Source: Lycocorax pyrrhopterus obiensis (Eukaryota; Chordata; Aves; Passeriformes; Paradisaeidae). From it: a DNA stretch of 64,000 nt. The notes under the pieces are model-generated. The model had not been told where the DNA came from, ran no database searches, and saw nothing but the letters and a program-made list of their open reading frames with translations. Both the position numbers and the translations under genes were made by a program. This document shows positions 26,771-44,151 of the stretch, in pieces; position 1 is the first letter of the stretch; each line of letters starts with the position of its first letter. The stretch spans positions 6,063,969-6,127,968 of the forward strand of contig JACSVZ010000024.1 in the NCBI GenBank assembly GCA_014706295.1, read 5' to 3'.

Positions 26771-27247
26771 GTAAATGGGGGTGGGAAAGGGAAATACATT
26801 GCAAGAGAGTTGGCAGGAAAGTGCTGAGTACCCTGTGCTGCTGTCTGGGTGTCGGCTTTGGCAGCTGAATTACAATCTGTTCCACTTGTGGTGGTTTTCA
26901 GTTCACTTTGGTTTTATCAGAGCAATTTTCATTTACCAGGACGTCTGGGGAGTGGCTTTATCAGTGCAAACTTGGCCCAATTCTTAGGTGTTAACAGGCT
27001 GAATTTAAATGTTTCCAGCACTCAATACTGACTGATTAAATCTGGCTTTGTATTTTCTGAGCACCATTTTGTCAGTCCCATTCCTCCAGTTACACTTTTC
27101 CTGAGGAGAGAAGTGGCTTGTTTAGAGCAAGTTTTGGTTAGATAGATTTTTGTCCCTTTGCTTGCAGTTGAAACCTTCTCTGAAGTATTTTGGTTAAAAA
27201 AAAGAGTAATGAAGACTTATCTGGACTCTTCTTGTTTTTACAGGTGA
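26604..27247 (+). CDS. Upstream ORF of PNRC2 (56 codons, spliced)
   Basis: The first ATG of the inferred PNRC2 mRNA (26604) opens 55 codons plus two bases in exon 2. After splicing to 27244 the junction codon is AGG and the next codon is TGA (27245-27247), 14 nt before the PNRC2 start. If the intron is retained the frame ends at once on TAA, so the peptide is the same length either way. The ATG context is weak (C at -3, T at +4), which suits leaky scanning, while the main ATG is strong (A at -3, G at +4). The peptide starts MLGSAPWLK, is hydrophilic and resembles nothing I know. It may act as a translational brake; whether it makes a stable product is unknown. Confidence 0.4.
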
Positions 27248-27261
27248 CATTTAAGTTGAAG

Positions 27262-27684
27262 ATGGGTGGTGGAGAAAGATACAACATTCCCGTTCCCCAG
27301 TCTAGAAATACCACCAAGAACCATCAACAACTTAAAAACAGGCAGAAGAACAAAGACCAGAATTCTCAGATGAAAACCTACGTGAAGAAGGAAAGAGGCC
27401 ACGGATGCAGCTCCTCTCCTGGTGCATGGCAGGCCATGCAGAAAGGGGGGAAGAACAACGTTCACTTCCCCAAGAATCCCAATTGGAATCCAGCTCTGTC
27501 CAGTCGCAACCTGTTGTTCACCCCTCAGAGCAACCAGAACTATGCTGGGGCCAAGTTCAGCGAGCCGCCCTCCCCAAGTGTTCTGCCTAAGCCACCAAGC
27601 CACTGGGTACCTGTTTCTTTTAAACCTTCTGATAAAGAAATAATGACATTTCAGCTCAAAACCTTACTGAAAGTCCAGGCCTGA
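27262..27684 (+). CDS. PNRC2: Proline-rich nuclear receptor coactivator 2
   Basis: Small adaptor that links UPF1 and the decapping factor DCP1A in nonsense-mediated and related mRNA decay, and also binds nuclear receptors. The whole 140-residue protein lies in one exon (acceptor AG at 27242-27243); human has 139. It begins MGGGERYNIPVPQSRN. The C-terminal half is almost identical to mammals: NQNYAGAKFSEPPSPSVLP with the SH3-like proline motif, then PKPPSHW and the LxxLL-type KTLLKV end. The middle (around residues 50-90) is less conserved. The start is chosen over the longer open frame (27190) because that frame runs through the intron and acceptor. Only plus-strand gene in the window. The 3'UTR, about 1.8 kb, extends to 29475. 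Confidence 0.95.
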   Translation: MGGGERYNIPVPQSRNTTKNHQQLKNRQKNKDQNSQMKTYVKKERGHGCSSSPGAWQAMQKGGKNNVHFPKNPNWNPALSSRNLLFTPQSNQNYAGAKFSEPPSPSVLPKPPSHWVPVSFKPSDKEIMTFQLKTLLKVQA

Positions 27685-29475
27685 GATGTAACTTGTGCGA
27701 TTTTCAGAAGTGATTTCGATTGACAGGGTTTCAAATTTGAGCATTGTTACTCCCCACTCCAGCTGCACAGGTGTGCAGGACCAGGTGTTCTTGCTGCATG
27801 TAGTTAGTCACTTGGAGAGGGGTGCAAGTTTACATTCCCCTCATCTTTTACCTCAAAAGTTCAGTGCTGTGTTCACCTCACTGTGAAATAGTTATTTTCT
27901 TGAAAATCAATCAAATCCTGAGCAGTCACCATTTACTGTATTAAAGAATGAATGGGACTGTGTTCCAGAATTGGAATTGTGACTTTGAATTGTTAGAAAA
28001 CCAGCTTTTATCTAACTTAATGCAGCATGAACTGGAAAAAAAAAAACGCACTGAAAACTTTAGTCAGGTTATTTGCTGCTTTTCAGACTGGTGTAAGATT
28101 TGCTAAACACTCTGCGAGCAGAAACCTCCACCTGGGCAGGAGGGGAGGCACAGCTGATTCTCTCACCTGTCCCTGTGAGCTTTGGTGGCACTCCTGCAGT
28201 GGTGGGTGAGCGTTTCAAGCCCGCGACTCCCATCTGGAATGTTCTGAAGGGTGTGGAAGAACTCCTCAGGCAGATCCATAAAGCCTCTCCAGCTGTGATT
28301 CCCGGGAACCTCCACGAGTGCCAACTAAAGACCTTGCATTGCCAGGTGACTGCCAAAAAACTCCCCAAAATCCTTTGTATGCCCACTGCACTGAGGAGTT
28401 CTAAATCACATTTTTGTATCAGTTTTTATAAAAAAAAGGTGGAGTAGTTCCGTAGTCTGGTCTTAAATGGGTTCCCCTGTAACAATTAATAGTTCGGGGC
28501 AAGTGTTAGATGTTCTCACAGGGAAGACAGAGCCATGTAAATACATGTAAAACATTGTAGCATATGTAAATTTCTGCTGGGCTTTCCTGCACAGAAGTAT
28601 TTTTAGTACAAAACTGCTGAATGTAAGATGACCATGTTGAGTACGTGGCCTGGTTTTAAAAAATGATATTTTGTTTAAAAAAAAAAATTAAAAAAAAGAC
28701 ATTTGTGGCTGTGCCCTTGCACTTCACATGCAGTGAATATGCACATTGTATTTGGTTGTAATCTCATTTTTTTAAAGTAAAATCAGTGCAAAAGAGGCTT
28801 ATTTAGATTTTTTTTTAATTAAAGAAAAAACCTTAAAAAAAAAAAGCTGCTGGAGCTTCAGATCCTCCTGTTGTGAATGTGTAGGAGAGGTGTGTGTGTT
28901 CAGTGATGAAAAAACCCTGAAATGTTCCAAATCAAGTGTTTCACAAGAAATGCAAATGCCTGGGTTTGGGTGCTTCATAAAACTGAAGGATTGTAATCAT
29001 TCTGTGTTTCTGAAATGCATCAATGCTCTGTAAAATGACATTTTGTCCCAGTTTTGCTAGAATCCCTCAGCAGAGGGCCAGGGCAGGTGGCTGCTGTGCT
29101 GTCACCCTCCAGCTGATCCTGCAGCAGGAAGAGCTGGACTGTGAGAACAGCAGCAGCCAGGGTTCTTTCAAAACCCAAGGATTACTACAAAGTGCTTTAA
29201 TTTGAACAGGCCTTTTGCAGATTGTGAAATGTTCGGAGGTGTCTTTCTGTACATTCCAAATGCAGTGGCAGCTGAGCTGAATGTTTACAAAATTATTGCT
29301 CCAAATCACATGAAATTGGCAGTCTCTAAACTTGTGTTGTGACCTGGACTTCCACCAGAGTCTGAGCTGTATCCCAGTTAATTATCTATTCTCCACTTCA
29401 AATTGTCAATTACTGATGATGTTTGTACAAATTGGAAACAAAACATTTAAATAAACTTTTTTTTTTACCCCCTAA
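27685..29475 (+). other. PNRC2: PNRC2 3'UTR
   Basis: AT-rich sequence with several A/T homopolymers between the stop codon and the AATAAA at 29450. ORFs within it show no domains. An earlier ATTAAA near 28686 might give a shorter form. Confidence 0.65.
29450..29455 (+). terminator. PNRC2 poly(A) signal AATAAA
   Basis: AATAAA followed by a T-rich element (29458-29466), downstream of a long AT-rich 3'UTR. It lies about 300 bases from the opposing SRSF10 signal. Confidence 0.7.
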
Positions 29476-31307
29476 AAGCATCTCTTTGTTTTCAGATGGA
29501 AATGGAAAAGTGGGATGACCTCATTTTGGCAGCTCCCTTCCCAAGGGAGGTTTCTTTAGCTGCAGCCTCCTCCTTCAGGCCTTTCCAGTGGTTTGGGAAC
29601 ACAGGGCTTGAGAATTAACACTAATTAATGTTCCTGACAAAACCAAAAGCTGGCGAAGCTGGGAGGCAGCGCTTGGGGCTCCGTCTCCCACAGACTACAG
29701 CTGGATTAATTAAGTCAGAAGGTGCTCTCAAGTTATAGTCAAAACTTGTACATTTTATTCCCAATTCACAGGGTTATTTGCACAGATGGAACACAAAACT
29801 CAAGAAGAAAGGATGTGGATGAATAAAACATCAGCATCTCCGATCAAACACACTACAGGGTACAGAGTCTTCCCTTCCTACAATAGTCTCAGCAGCAAGA
29901 GCATCTTTAGACAAATATTATAGCAATGGACTACAGACTTTTTTAAGCAAGTTACAAGATAAATGGAGAAAACCAGCAATTCTTAATGGGTGATTATGTC
30001 CTAAAAATGTGTCAATTTTATCCCTTTGTACTTCAAAATGTTCATCTGCACCATCTCTGCCAAGACCCAAGCAGCAGTGCTGTGCATGGCTCCACTGCCC
30101 TTCTCTGAGCACACCCCGAGCTGTCACCCCAGACTCAACAGTCAGGAAAAAAAGCTCTGTCCAAGCAGAGAGCTCAAAATAACATTGAAACCAAAAGATT
30201 CCACTTCGAATAAAACCATGATACTGTACATTAAACATCTTGATAAGACATAGAAAGGATAACATTGAGCTTTCAGAGACCAGTCTATCAGAGTCCCTAA
30301 TTAAACACCCAGCTACTTAACCACTAAATTGAAGATTTTTAATTACCAGTTGGGTGCATGGACTTTAGGTGAAAAAGAAGTTCCAATAGAGCCTTCTATG
30401 ACTGCTGACACCAATCGATTCGCTGCAGATATTTTTGAGCACAGCCATTACTTTCAGCAGAATTATATATTTTTTTACACACTACTTCAATTCTACAAAT
30501 TTTGCAGGAATGACAATCTAGTTTTACCACAGAAAAACGTAATTCCCACCATTCTTGAGACTCCAAAAGAAAGATGCCTAGACATGATCTTTTGTAGCCT
30601 GCAATGTTCTTGCATTCCAGCTGTGCATAACCTGCAGGAAGCTTGCACAAGACAGGCTCCTGCTTTTTTTAGGGCAGGACTGGGATACCTGCATCAAGGA
30701 AGGGAGATGTTATCTAGATGGGCTGTGGCTTGACTTGCACGAATGCATAAACATTCCCTGCCCTTTTGGCCACATCCTGCTAACTCGTCCCCAACTGAAA
30801 GGCCCACAGAACAGCTTCTTCACAATTTTTCCATGGGAGCAAGAACTAGGACAACATCTTTATTCATGCACTCTTGAAACATCGTGGGTTTGTGTTCGGC
30901 TTTTCTGGCTTGTTCATATACACAAGTCAAGTCAAAGTTTAGTCCTACCTCTGGGAGAGAAAGAAAGAACCATCAGAACTGGCAGACACTACATTATACT
31001 TGCAATGATCTGGCTTTTCAAAACAAAAATTAAACTGTGCTATACATAAAATGCTGAGGCACACAATATAAGGACATGCTGACACAACAGTTAAGGAATA
31101 GTTACTGTTACTCTGCACTCTCAAATCAGCCCCTCTGCCTGGACACGAGATTTCTCCTCCCTCCTCCCACCCCTTCCAGCTCCAATTCCAGCTGGACCAG
31201 CATCACCATTAACCACAGCAATCCCTGCAGGTCCCTGACACAATCACAGCCACGCTCTCCCCACCACTCAGTCACGAGGACCCTTCTGAAGCAGGATTTA
31301 TGAAGAC

Positions 31308-31333
31308 TATATCTATATATCTATATATATCTA
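31308..31333. repeat. Imperfect (TATATC) run
   Basis: 'atatctatatatctatatat' simple repeat in the SRSF10 3'UTR; self-complementary. Confidence 0.8.
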
Positions 31334-33633
31334 GAGCTGGAAATGGTGGGGGTTTCTGCTGTTAGAAGCAGAAATAATCACAGCTCAACTTAAAAAGGGT
31401 GACAGTGGGTTTATCAAAGCAATTCAGTGCTTGACAGAGGATTTTTGTCTTTCAGGGCAGAACCTCCAGCTGGGCACACTACCAGTGCCAGGAGGCAGCT
31501 CCATCCCTGTTGCCACCTCCCACAGGACCACTGCTGGCACCAGTTTTGATATGGCAATTATAAATTGATATGGTGATACTGTAAATTTGATTTTGTATGA
31601 ACCTTCAGTTGTTGCTTTTAAGTAGTTTCATAACCTGGCTAATAATATCTGAATTATAACCTATGGGGCAAGTCCATCCAGCAATAACAAAAGTTAATGG
31701 CAAAGAAAATTCAATATATTAGACTACAACTTATGCTTAGCATTCTCAGTTTGTCTTGTACCCCTTCAAAAATGTGAAGTGATATTTATTCAGACACTAA
31801 ATGAAAAATTCCTGCCTTTACTGAAATACCATAGTAAGGATTTTACTCCATAAGGGATGCATAGCTCTATTCCTAACCATGCTCTGGAGTCAAATTCTAA
31901 AGCTACAATAATTCCAGTGGATCAGTATTTCCTTCATTTTTTTATTACAGCATGTTTGCTAAATTTACAGCAAGCAGAAAATAAGCTGGGTCTTTAGTTA
32001 TTTTGATCAAAACATCGATGTTTTAAAGGTAGTACACAATATTTGTTAAAAAGAACATATAAAAATACCTTTTTAGAAGCCTCTATAAGAAAGGAAATAC
32101 AAAGTTTAATCCCACAACTTTCCTCTGCTAGAGCTGCACGCTACTGCTACAGTTTTAAATAGACTTTTTGCTGTTTTTAAACTATACATCCAGGAAAGTC
32201 TACAAAATTAAAGGAACGTGCATATAAATGATTGCATAGCAGAACATGAACATTAACTGCAAACAGTAAAGAAAAAGTTAGAAATACTATCAAATGTACA
32301 AAGGTTCTAGGATTAACCCCTAAGCACGTTCCGCTGACGACATCCCAAAGCCATCTGCGCTCCTTTAAAGGCCCTGCTGAGACACTGAACCCAAACCCTA
32401 AAACATTTCTCTAAAAAGGAACTTTTGGAAATCAATGTCTTTATATGCTACAGACATCAGACAGCGAGGAACACTTAAGTGTTTGATGGTGGCTTTTGAA
32501 GGTAAAGAGGAAAAAAAACAACGCCAAAAGCCATTTTCATAACAAAGGATCTTGCCTTCTAGAGAAATACTGGTACGATTACACACTGGGTTTGTTATTT
32601 TTCACATTCAATTTTCTAAATATACTGTATTAGTGATAAACTACATAACTAGAGATGCAGCTCTTGTTCATATCCAACTTCAAACATTTGTTCTGAAGGA
32701 AATCTTGTAACCAAACCACTACCCATTCTGAGGAAGGAGTGATTCAGACTTGCTTGACCAACTGCTTTTTTGCTGTGTAAAAAGCAAGCCTGGTAACCCA
32801 GGGAGATGGCTACGGTTTGATACCTACGAATACACCAACTAACCACAGGAGTCATTGGCATAAAAGTTGAGTTCTTATATACTGTACACACACAACTCGA
32901 AACAATCTACTTGTATCTAACAGCAGGAAAACTAAGCAACTTTATGGTTAACTGCTCACTAAAATTTAGAATAGATACAAAAAACTGCATAAAATGTACA
33001 CACAACCTAGTATTTAGTTGCTCTGCCGTTTGCTGAAATCTGAATTTAGATTTTCCATTTCAAGGTGGGTTTTTCCCTCACACCTTCAGCACTAGCAGCC
33101 AGGGCAGAGGCAGTGAAGCCTCTATCCCGATGGGTCACGACACTGCACAGTCTCTGAGCGAGCTTCAAGACCAACTCTCTCCCCATGTTGTACATGCAAG
33201 GTCAGTACCATCTCTCCAGTGAGCAGGGTAAAGAGAAATCTCCCAAATCTCTCTCCACAGAGCTCCACCTGCCAACCTGCTGGTGCTGGTGGGCACAGAG
33301 AACACTGAAACCTGCCCTGGAGCCATGGAAACAAACTGCCAGTCTGATTTCCCAGCAGCCAGTGTTGCACTACAGCTGTCCAGTTTTCCTTTTTTCTCAC
33401 AAAGTTTAGCGTTGAAGAACCAGTTAAACAGCTGGTTTAACTGTCCAGCACAAACTGGTACCAATTTCTCTATGGGTGTGACATTTGTAAAAGGACAATG
33501 TTGCAAGTTACGATCAATCAAGTCATCACCAAATATCTAAGCATTAAAAATGCAAATCTTTACAAAAATATACATAGAGACACCACAACCAAATCAGTAG
33601 CTGCCCATGACATTTAACCAAGTGGACAATCTG

Positions 33634-33654
33634 TCTCCCTCTCTCTCTCTCTCT
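33634..33654. repeat. (CT)n microsatellite
   Basis: Uninterrupted CT dinucleotides preceded by TCTCC, in the SRSF10 3'UTR just past the stop codon. Confidence 0.85.
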
Positions 33655-33816
33655 GTGGCTTCTCAACACTGTTTTAATTTTAACCATTGTCGGCTACAGG
33701 GAAAACTGACAAAAAATATTTTTTAGCACTGTTGCAACATCATATTCCTGATAATTTAAGTAAACTGAACTGTGTGTAAATGAATCTTACATGCCTAAAC
33801 CAACATGGATACACTG

Positions 33817-40147
<6,331 letters not shown>

Positions 40148-40160
40148 GTCGGCGGCGCTG

Positions 40161-40213
40161 GGAAAGAAGGAAGGAAGGAAGGAAGGAGGGAAGGAAGGAG
40201 GGAGGGAAGGAGC
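40161..40213. repeat. (GGAA)n polypurine microsatellite in the SRSF10 5'UTR
   Basis: Runs of GGAA and GGGA start 14 bases upstream of the SRSF10 ATG. In the mRNA this is a CCTT/CCTTT polypyrimidine tract; on the DNA it is a string of ETS-core GGAA motifs. Confidence 0.85.
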
Positions 40214-40484
40214 GAGCGCGGCCCGGGCGCGGCGGGAGCGGCTGAGGCGACCCTGGGGGAGCTGCACCGCCCGCCCGCGCGCCGCCTCTCGCGAGACTTC
40301 CCGCGGGGCTTCCGGCGAGAGCGAAACACGGCGCCAAAATCCTGCCCCGGCCCGGCAGCGCGCATGCGCCCCGGCCCCGCGCGGGAGCGCCCGAGCCCTC
40401 CGGCGCGCGCCGCGCACGCGCGTTGCTCCCCGCTCGCGGCCGCTTTTCCCGCCGAAAGAGAGGCGACGGGGAGCGCGCGCGGGG

Positions 40485-40508
40485 CAAGATGGCGGCTGCG
40501 CCCCCGCC
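40485..40508 (+). promoter_or_regulatory. Plus-strand TISU start with adjacent splice donor, divergent from SRSF10
   Basis: CAAGATGGCGGC (40485-40496) is a perfect TISU/YY1 match. The frame reads MAAAPP and meets CC before GTGAGG, a good donor (GT at 40509-40510); unspliced it would stop one codon later at TGA. No downstream exon could be identified, so this may be a divergent non-coding transcript or chance. Confidence 0.3.
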
Positions 40509-40798
40509 GTGAGGGGACCGCGCGCTCCTGCTTCGCGCAGCCGCCTCAGGGCGCCGTGGCTCCCTCCTGTGCCCTCCTGCACAGCCAACTGACCCGGCCT
40601 CGGGCTATAACGCCCTTCCTGAGGCTCAGAGGATCGCTGTCGTGTGGCCTTGCTGTTGCAAAATGCTGAGTATGTAGAAATTTTATTAAGAAACGATGTT
40701 CTTTGATGTTTGACGTTTTTCTGCTTTCAAGCCTAATCAACAAGAAGGGAGATGTAACCCGTGAAACAGCAGCCAACAAGCTCTAAGTGATGTCCCTG

Positions 40799-41396
40799 TG
40801 TTAGAAAAACAAATTGTTGGTAGAATTGCCTTGTTAAGGTTTAGGGCTGGACATGGTTCGATGATCTCATATCTAGGGGGAGGTTAACAAAGCTTGAGAA
40901 AAAAGGATGCCCACTGATAAAGGACACAAAGAATGCAGAATTTGTGGGCCATCTGGCAAGAACTCCCAAGATAAGGAAGAAACTAATAAACCCAACTCAG
41001 CAACTGTGCTGAAATGATCTCCAACTAAGTAACATGTAATTTTACATTTTACATCTGCAGGGGCAGGTCATGACCACCAACCCACAGGCCACTGACCCAA
41101 AAGGAGGGAAAGACTGAGAATGGGACTAATTAGCATGAGAAACAACAGAATAATTAACCAAGAGAGGCTAGAATACTAATTCAGAAGAGAACTATGTAAC
41201 TTGTAGCCAAGGAACACTAATTCCTTTGTTTGCTAAAATGTGTAAATAGTAATAAATTTTGATAGTTGGTGTGCTCGATTTGTGGAATCCCACAGGGCCC
41301 CCAACTGTGCAACTCTGAAATAAATGACCAGTGTCTCTCTGGAGTGTGTAAGTATTGTTGCACACGGAGTAATTAATCCAGTTTTTGTGGAGAACA
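40799..41396 (+). mobile_element. Probable solo LTR of an endogenous retrovirus
   Basis: About 598 bases bounded by TGTT...AACA, with AATAAA near the 3' end (41319-41324) followed by a GT/T-rich R-U5-like tail. AT-rich and distinct from the GC-rich SRSF10 island it abuts. Flanking 5-mers (ccctg, ccgtt) are not a clean target duplication, so the limits may be off. No internal viral coding sequence is adjacent. Confidence 0.5.
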
Positions 41397-44106
41397 CCGT
41401 TACCCATGTTGAGCCCCAGGAGTTTTCTTCACACTGTTTGCACAGGACCAGCCCTTTCCATTAAAGCCGTTTGTGTGGTGAAAACAATGCAGTTGGTGGG
41501 TGGAGAGATCATTTCTTACCGCGGTCGTGTGTGACTCACATAAAGGTGGATAAAAGGCAGATCTGTGACCCAACAGTCACAGGGTTCGATGAAGAGTTCC
41601 ATGAAAGGTGTCTGCATTTTTATGTGAGGGATTTTCAGCAAACTCCTGCAGGGACAGAAAGACTTCGAGCCGGTGCAGCCCTGGTGTCTGCCACCAGTGT
41701 ATTTTCATCTTTATTTTTAATATTCATGAATGAAAACTGGTGGGAGGACATTGCTGTTCATATCTTGGCAATCTCACACTAAGAATTGCCTGGTTTTTGC
41801 AGGTTTTGAATGACAGATGATTCAAGTTTGAATGGCAGATGAAGTTCAGTCACTAACACAGGAGATGTGCAGCCATATACACTTCCAAAAAAAAGGAATT
41901 TCTGTGGTTATATGTTCAGTGGTCTGTGTGCAGCACTCAGCAAAGAAGGGATTGGGGTCTCTGACCATGTTTTTTTTGAATTTAATATTTACAGTTAACC
42001 TTTTTCTGTATGCGTGCAGCAAGTTGAGTTGTTACCTTGTGCAATATAAACACAGATCTGCTTAGACAAATCATTAAAAGAACATAAAAAACAAGCCAAG
42101 AAAGCACATTAGAGACTGGAGCTGTGGTGGGAGTGCTTGGCACAAAGCAAGAAAAGGAAAAAAAAAATATTTTGTGGACATTCTGAAAACAGTGGATTTA
42201 CCAAAGAGTGGAATGGTGATGGATAGAAATCCACGCTGCCAGGATTACCCTTTCAGATCTTGTCAGATTGGGAATCAAAGCTTTGAACAAGATCCAAGTT
42301 AGATTATAAATATTCCAATGGAGTCCTTCACAGAAAAATTCACTTTGATTTTGTGGAATAGTGGATCCAGAGCTATCATCCCAACCTGTTACGCCATCTA
42401 GGAACGCTAATTCCTTTGGGCCATGTGACACGGATCTCAGTCTTACCAAAATCCTGCAGGTTTGACTGCCTCACGTGAGGAACCGCACTGCAGATTTCAC
42501 CTGAATCTGGGATGCCCTGTGGCAGAAGGATATTGCCAGAAGGATGGGAAAGATGGGCACCGTTGCTGGAAATACGAAATCACTGCAATTGTGAAGAAAG
42601 CCATGTGAAGTGTTATTTTAAGAATTTTTTAGAATTTTAGCCATTAGAATGGTTTAGCATGAGTTTAAGTTGTAAATAAGAAGCGTGTGCTTTTAGTGTG
42701 TAGTATCTACAACAATAATTTTATAACAGGCTTTAAATGAGTAATGAATGATCTCTGCCTTGGTATAGAAATAAACCCGAACTGTCTTACGTCTTCCATC
42801 CTCCAATTTGCAGGTACAGCATTTGATCATTGAAGACCTGCAGCATTCTGTGAATTTCCTGCTGGAAAACCACATCATGTGTTTGGTTTCAGGGTGTATG
42901 TGCAGCAGTTACCCAGCAACTCCCAGAGAGAAGGGTGGTGAGTTCTTGGATGGCTTTTTGCAGCACCAGTGCTTTAAAGCAGCCTCCTCCTCCTCCCCCC
43001 TGAGTTTTACCATCCCCGACTTCTGTGCTGTTGATCTTATTTCTGTGTAACTCACATGGAATTTAATTCTGGCTGCAGGAGTGTGCTTGGCATTAGAGCT
43101 GCCTGGGAAGCAAAATGAACACAATGATCTTTTATGCCAGTGAAACTCCCCCTGAGAACAGCCTTATCCCAGAAAAGAATACACTTCCCAAATTGCTTAT
43201 ATCACACTGTGAGTGTTATTAACTAAAACACAACCTCCCCCCTCACAAACTGCTCTTCTAGCATGGGGAGATGTAAACTCAGCACTCTTCACTGGGATAA
43301 AACCTCTCCATGAACATTTTAAATGGCATAATCAGTCTAGCAACTTTGTTCATGGAGGTCTTACACCCCAAACCAATTCTAACAAACCTGCAGTGACTTA
43401 AATAAGCATGAAATGGGGCTGCTGATACAATAGTGTGATCTAATCAGCAGAGAAATGGTTCTAGGCACAGCTCCTGTGTATTTATACTTCAATAGAGACA
43501 CACAGTCTGAACAGTCTGGTTTGCTTGAGCTTCACAAACTTGGGCCATGACAAGATATTGGGAGTTAATTGCAAATTGGAAAAATGTTTAATTCCCTTTG
43601 CTGTTGTGGTGCCTCTTAATTGTACTTGTGTGTAACTCAGTTTAAGGACAGCCATCCCTGTTGTTAATGACTGGTAAGTACTTTGTAGCTTCTAAAATAC
43701 TGCTGTTTCTATTCCTGGGACATGTGGTACAGATCAGCTCAACAAATGCCTGATTGTTCTCTGCTGGCCAGGTCATAGAGAACGGGGTTTGGTTAAAGAC
43801 TAAACTTTATTAGACACAGGAATTAAAGCTGAGTGTGTTCAGTCTATGTGTAAGAAACCAAGAAGCATTTCTGTAGCTTTTGGCTGCTCCCTAGGATTAT
43901 TGTGGTGAACTGGAACAATGTGATTTATGTCCAGGTTGGGTTGTCTGGGAGGCAAATTTCTGTCACTGAGGACAGAAGGGAAAACACAGTCCTGTAATAA
44001 GGGGAAGTGCTGTGTGAAAGGAGAGCAGAAATAATCATTGTTTCCTGTACTGTTTGTTCGGATAAAACAAAGACCACACCTTGTTCACACTTTGTGGAAA
44101 GTGCAC
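41397..44106. other. Spacer between SRSF10 and FABP10, no gene recognised
   Basis: AT-rich with ORFs under 105 codons and no recognisable domain. The ORF at 42808-43050 follows an acceptor-like 'ccaatttgcag', but no matching exons could be chained. Could host exons of a transcript divergent from SRSF10. Confidence 0.35.
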
Positions 44107-44112
44107 TTTATT
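44107..44112 (-). terminator. FABP10 poly(A) signal AATAAA
   Basis: TTTATT on the plus strand, 40 nt after the FABP10 stop codon, giving the very short 3'UTR usual for FABP genes. Confidence 0.75.
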
Positions 44113-44151
44113 TTAGGTACGTAAAGGTGTCACAAAGAAGGGGATCTATCC

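Larger units (their letters stand above)
29754..33816 (-). other. SRSF10: SRSF10 long 3'UTR with distal poly(A) signal
   Basis: About 4 kb of AT-rich DNA without coding potential follows the SRSF10 stop codon, ending at AATAAA (TTTATT, 29754-29759). Internal candidate signals exist (for example near 31788), so shorter forms are likely. It contains an imperfect TA run (31308-31333) and a CT run (33634-33654). Confidence 0.6.

Noticed and set aside
26535..26774. Longer frames through PNRC2 exon 2 beginning at TTG codons
   Set aside because: No ATG start and they run through the acceptor; only the ATG at 26604 is considered.
41471..43050. Plus-strand ORFs that could be exons of a gene divergent from SRSF10
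   Set aside because: No recognisable protein family and no consistent splice chain back to the 40508 donor.
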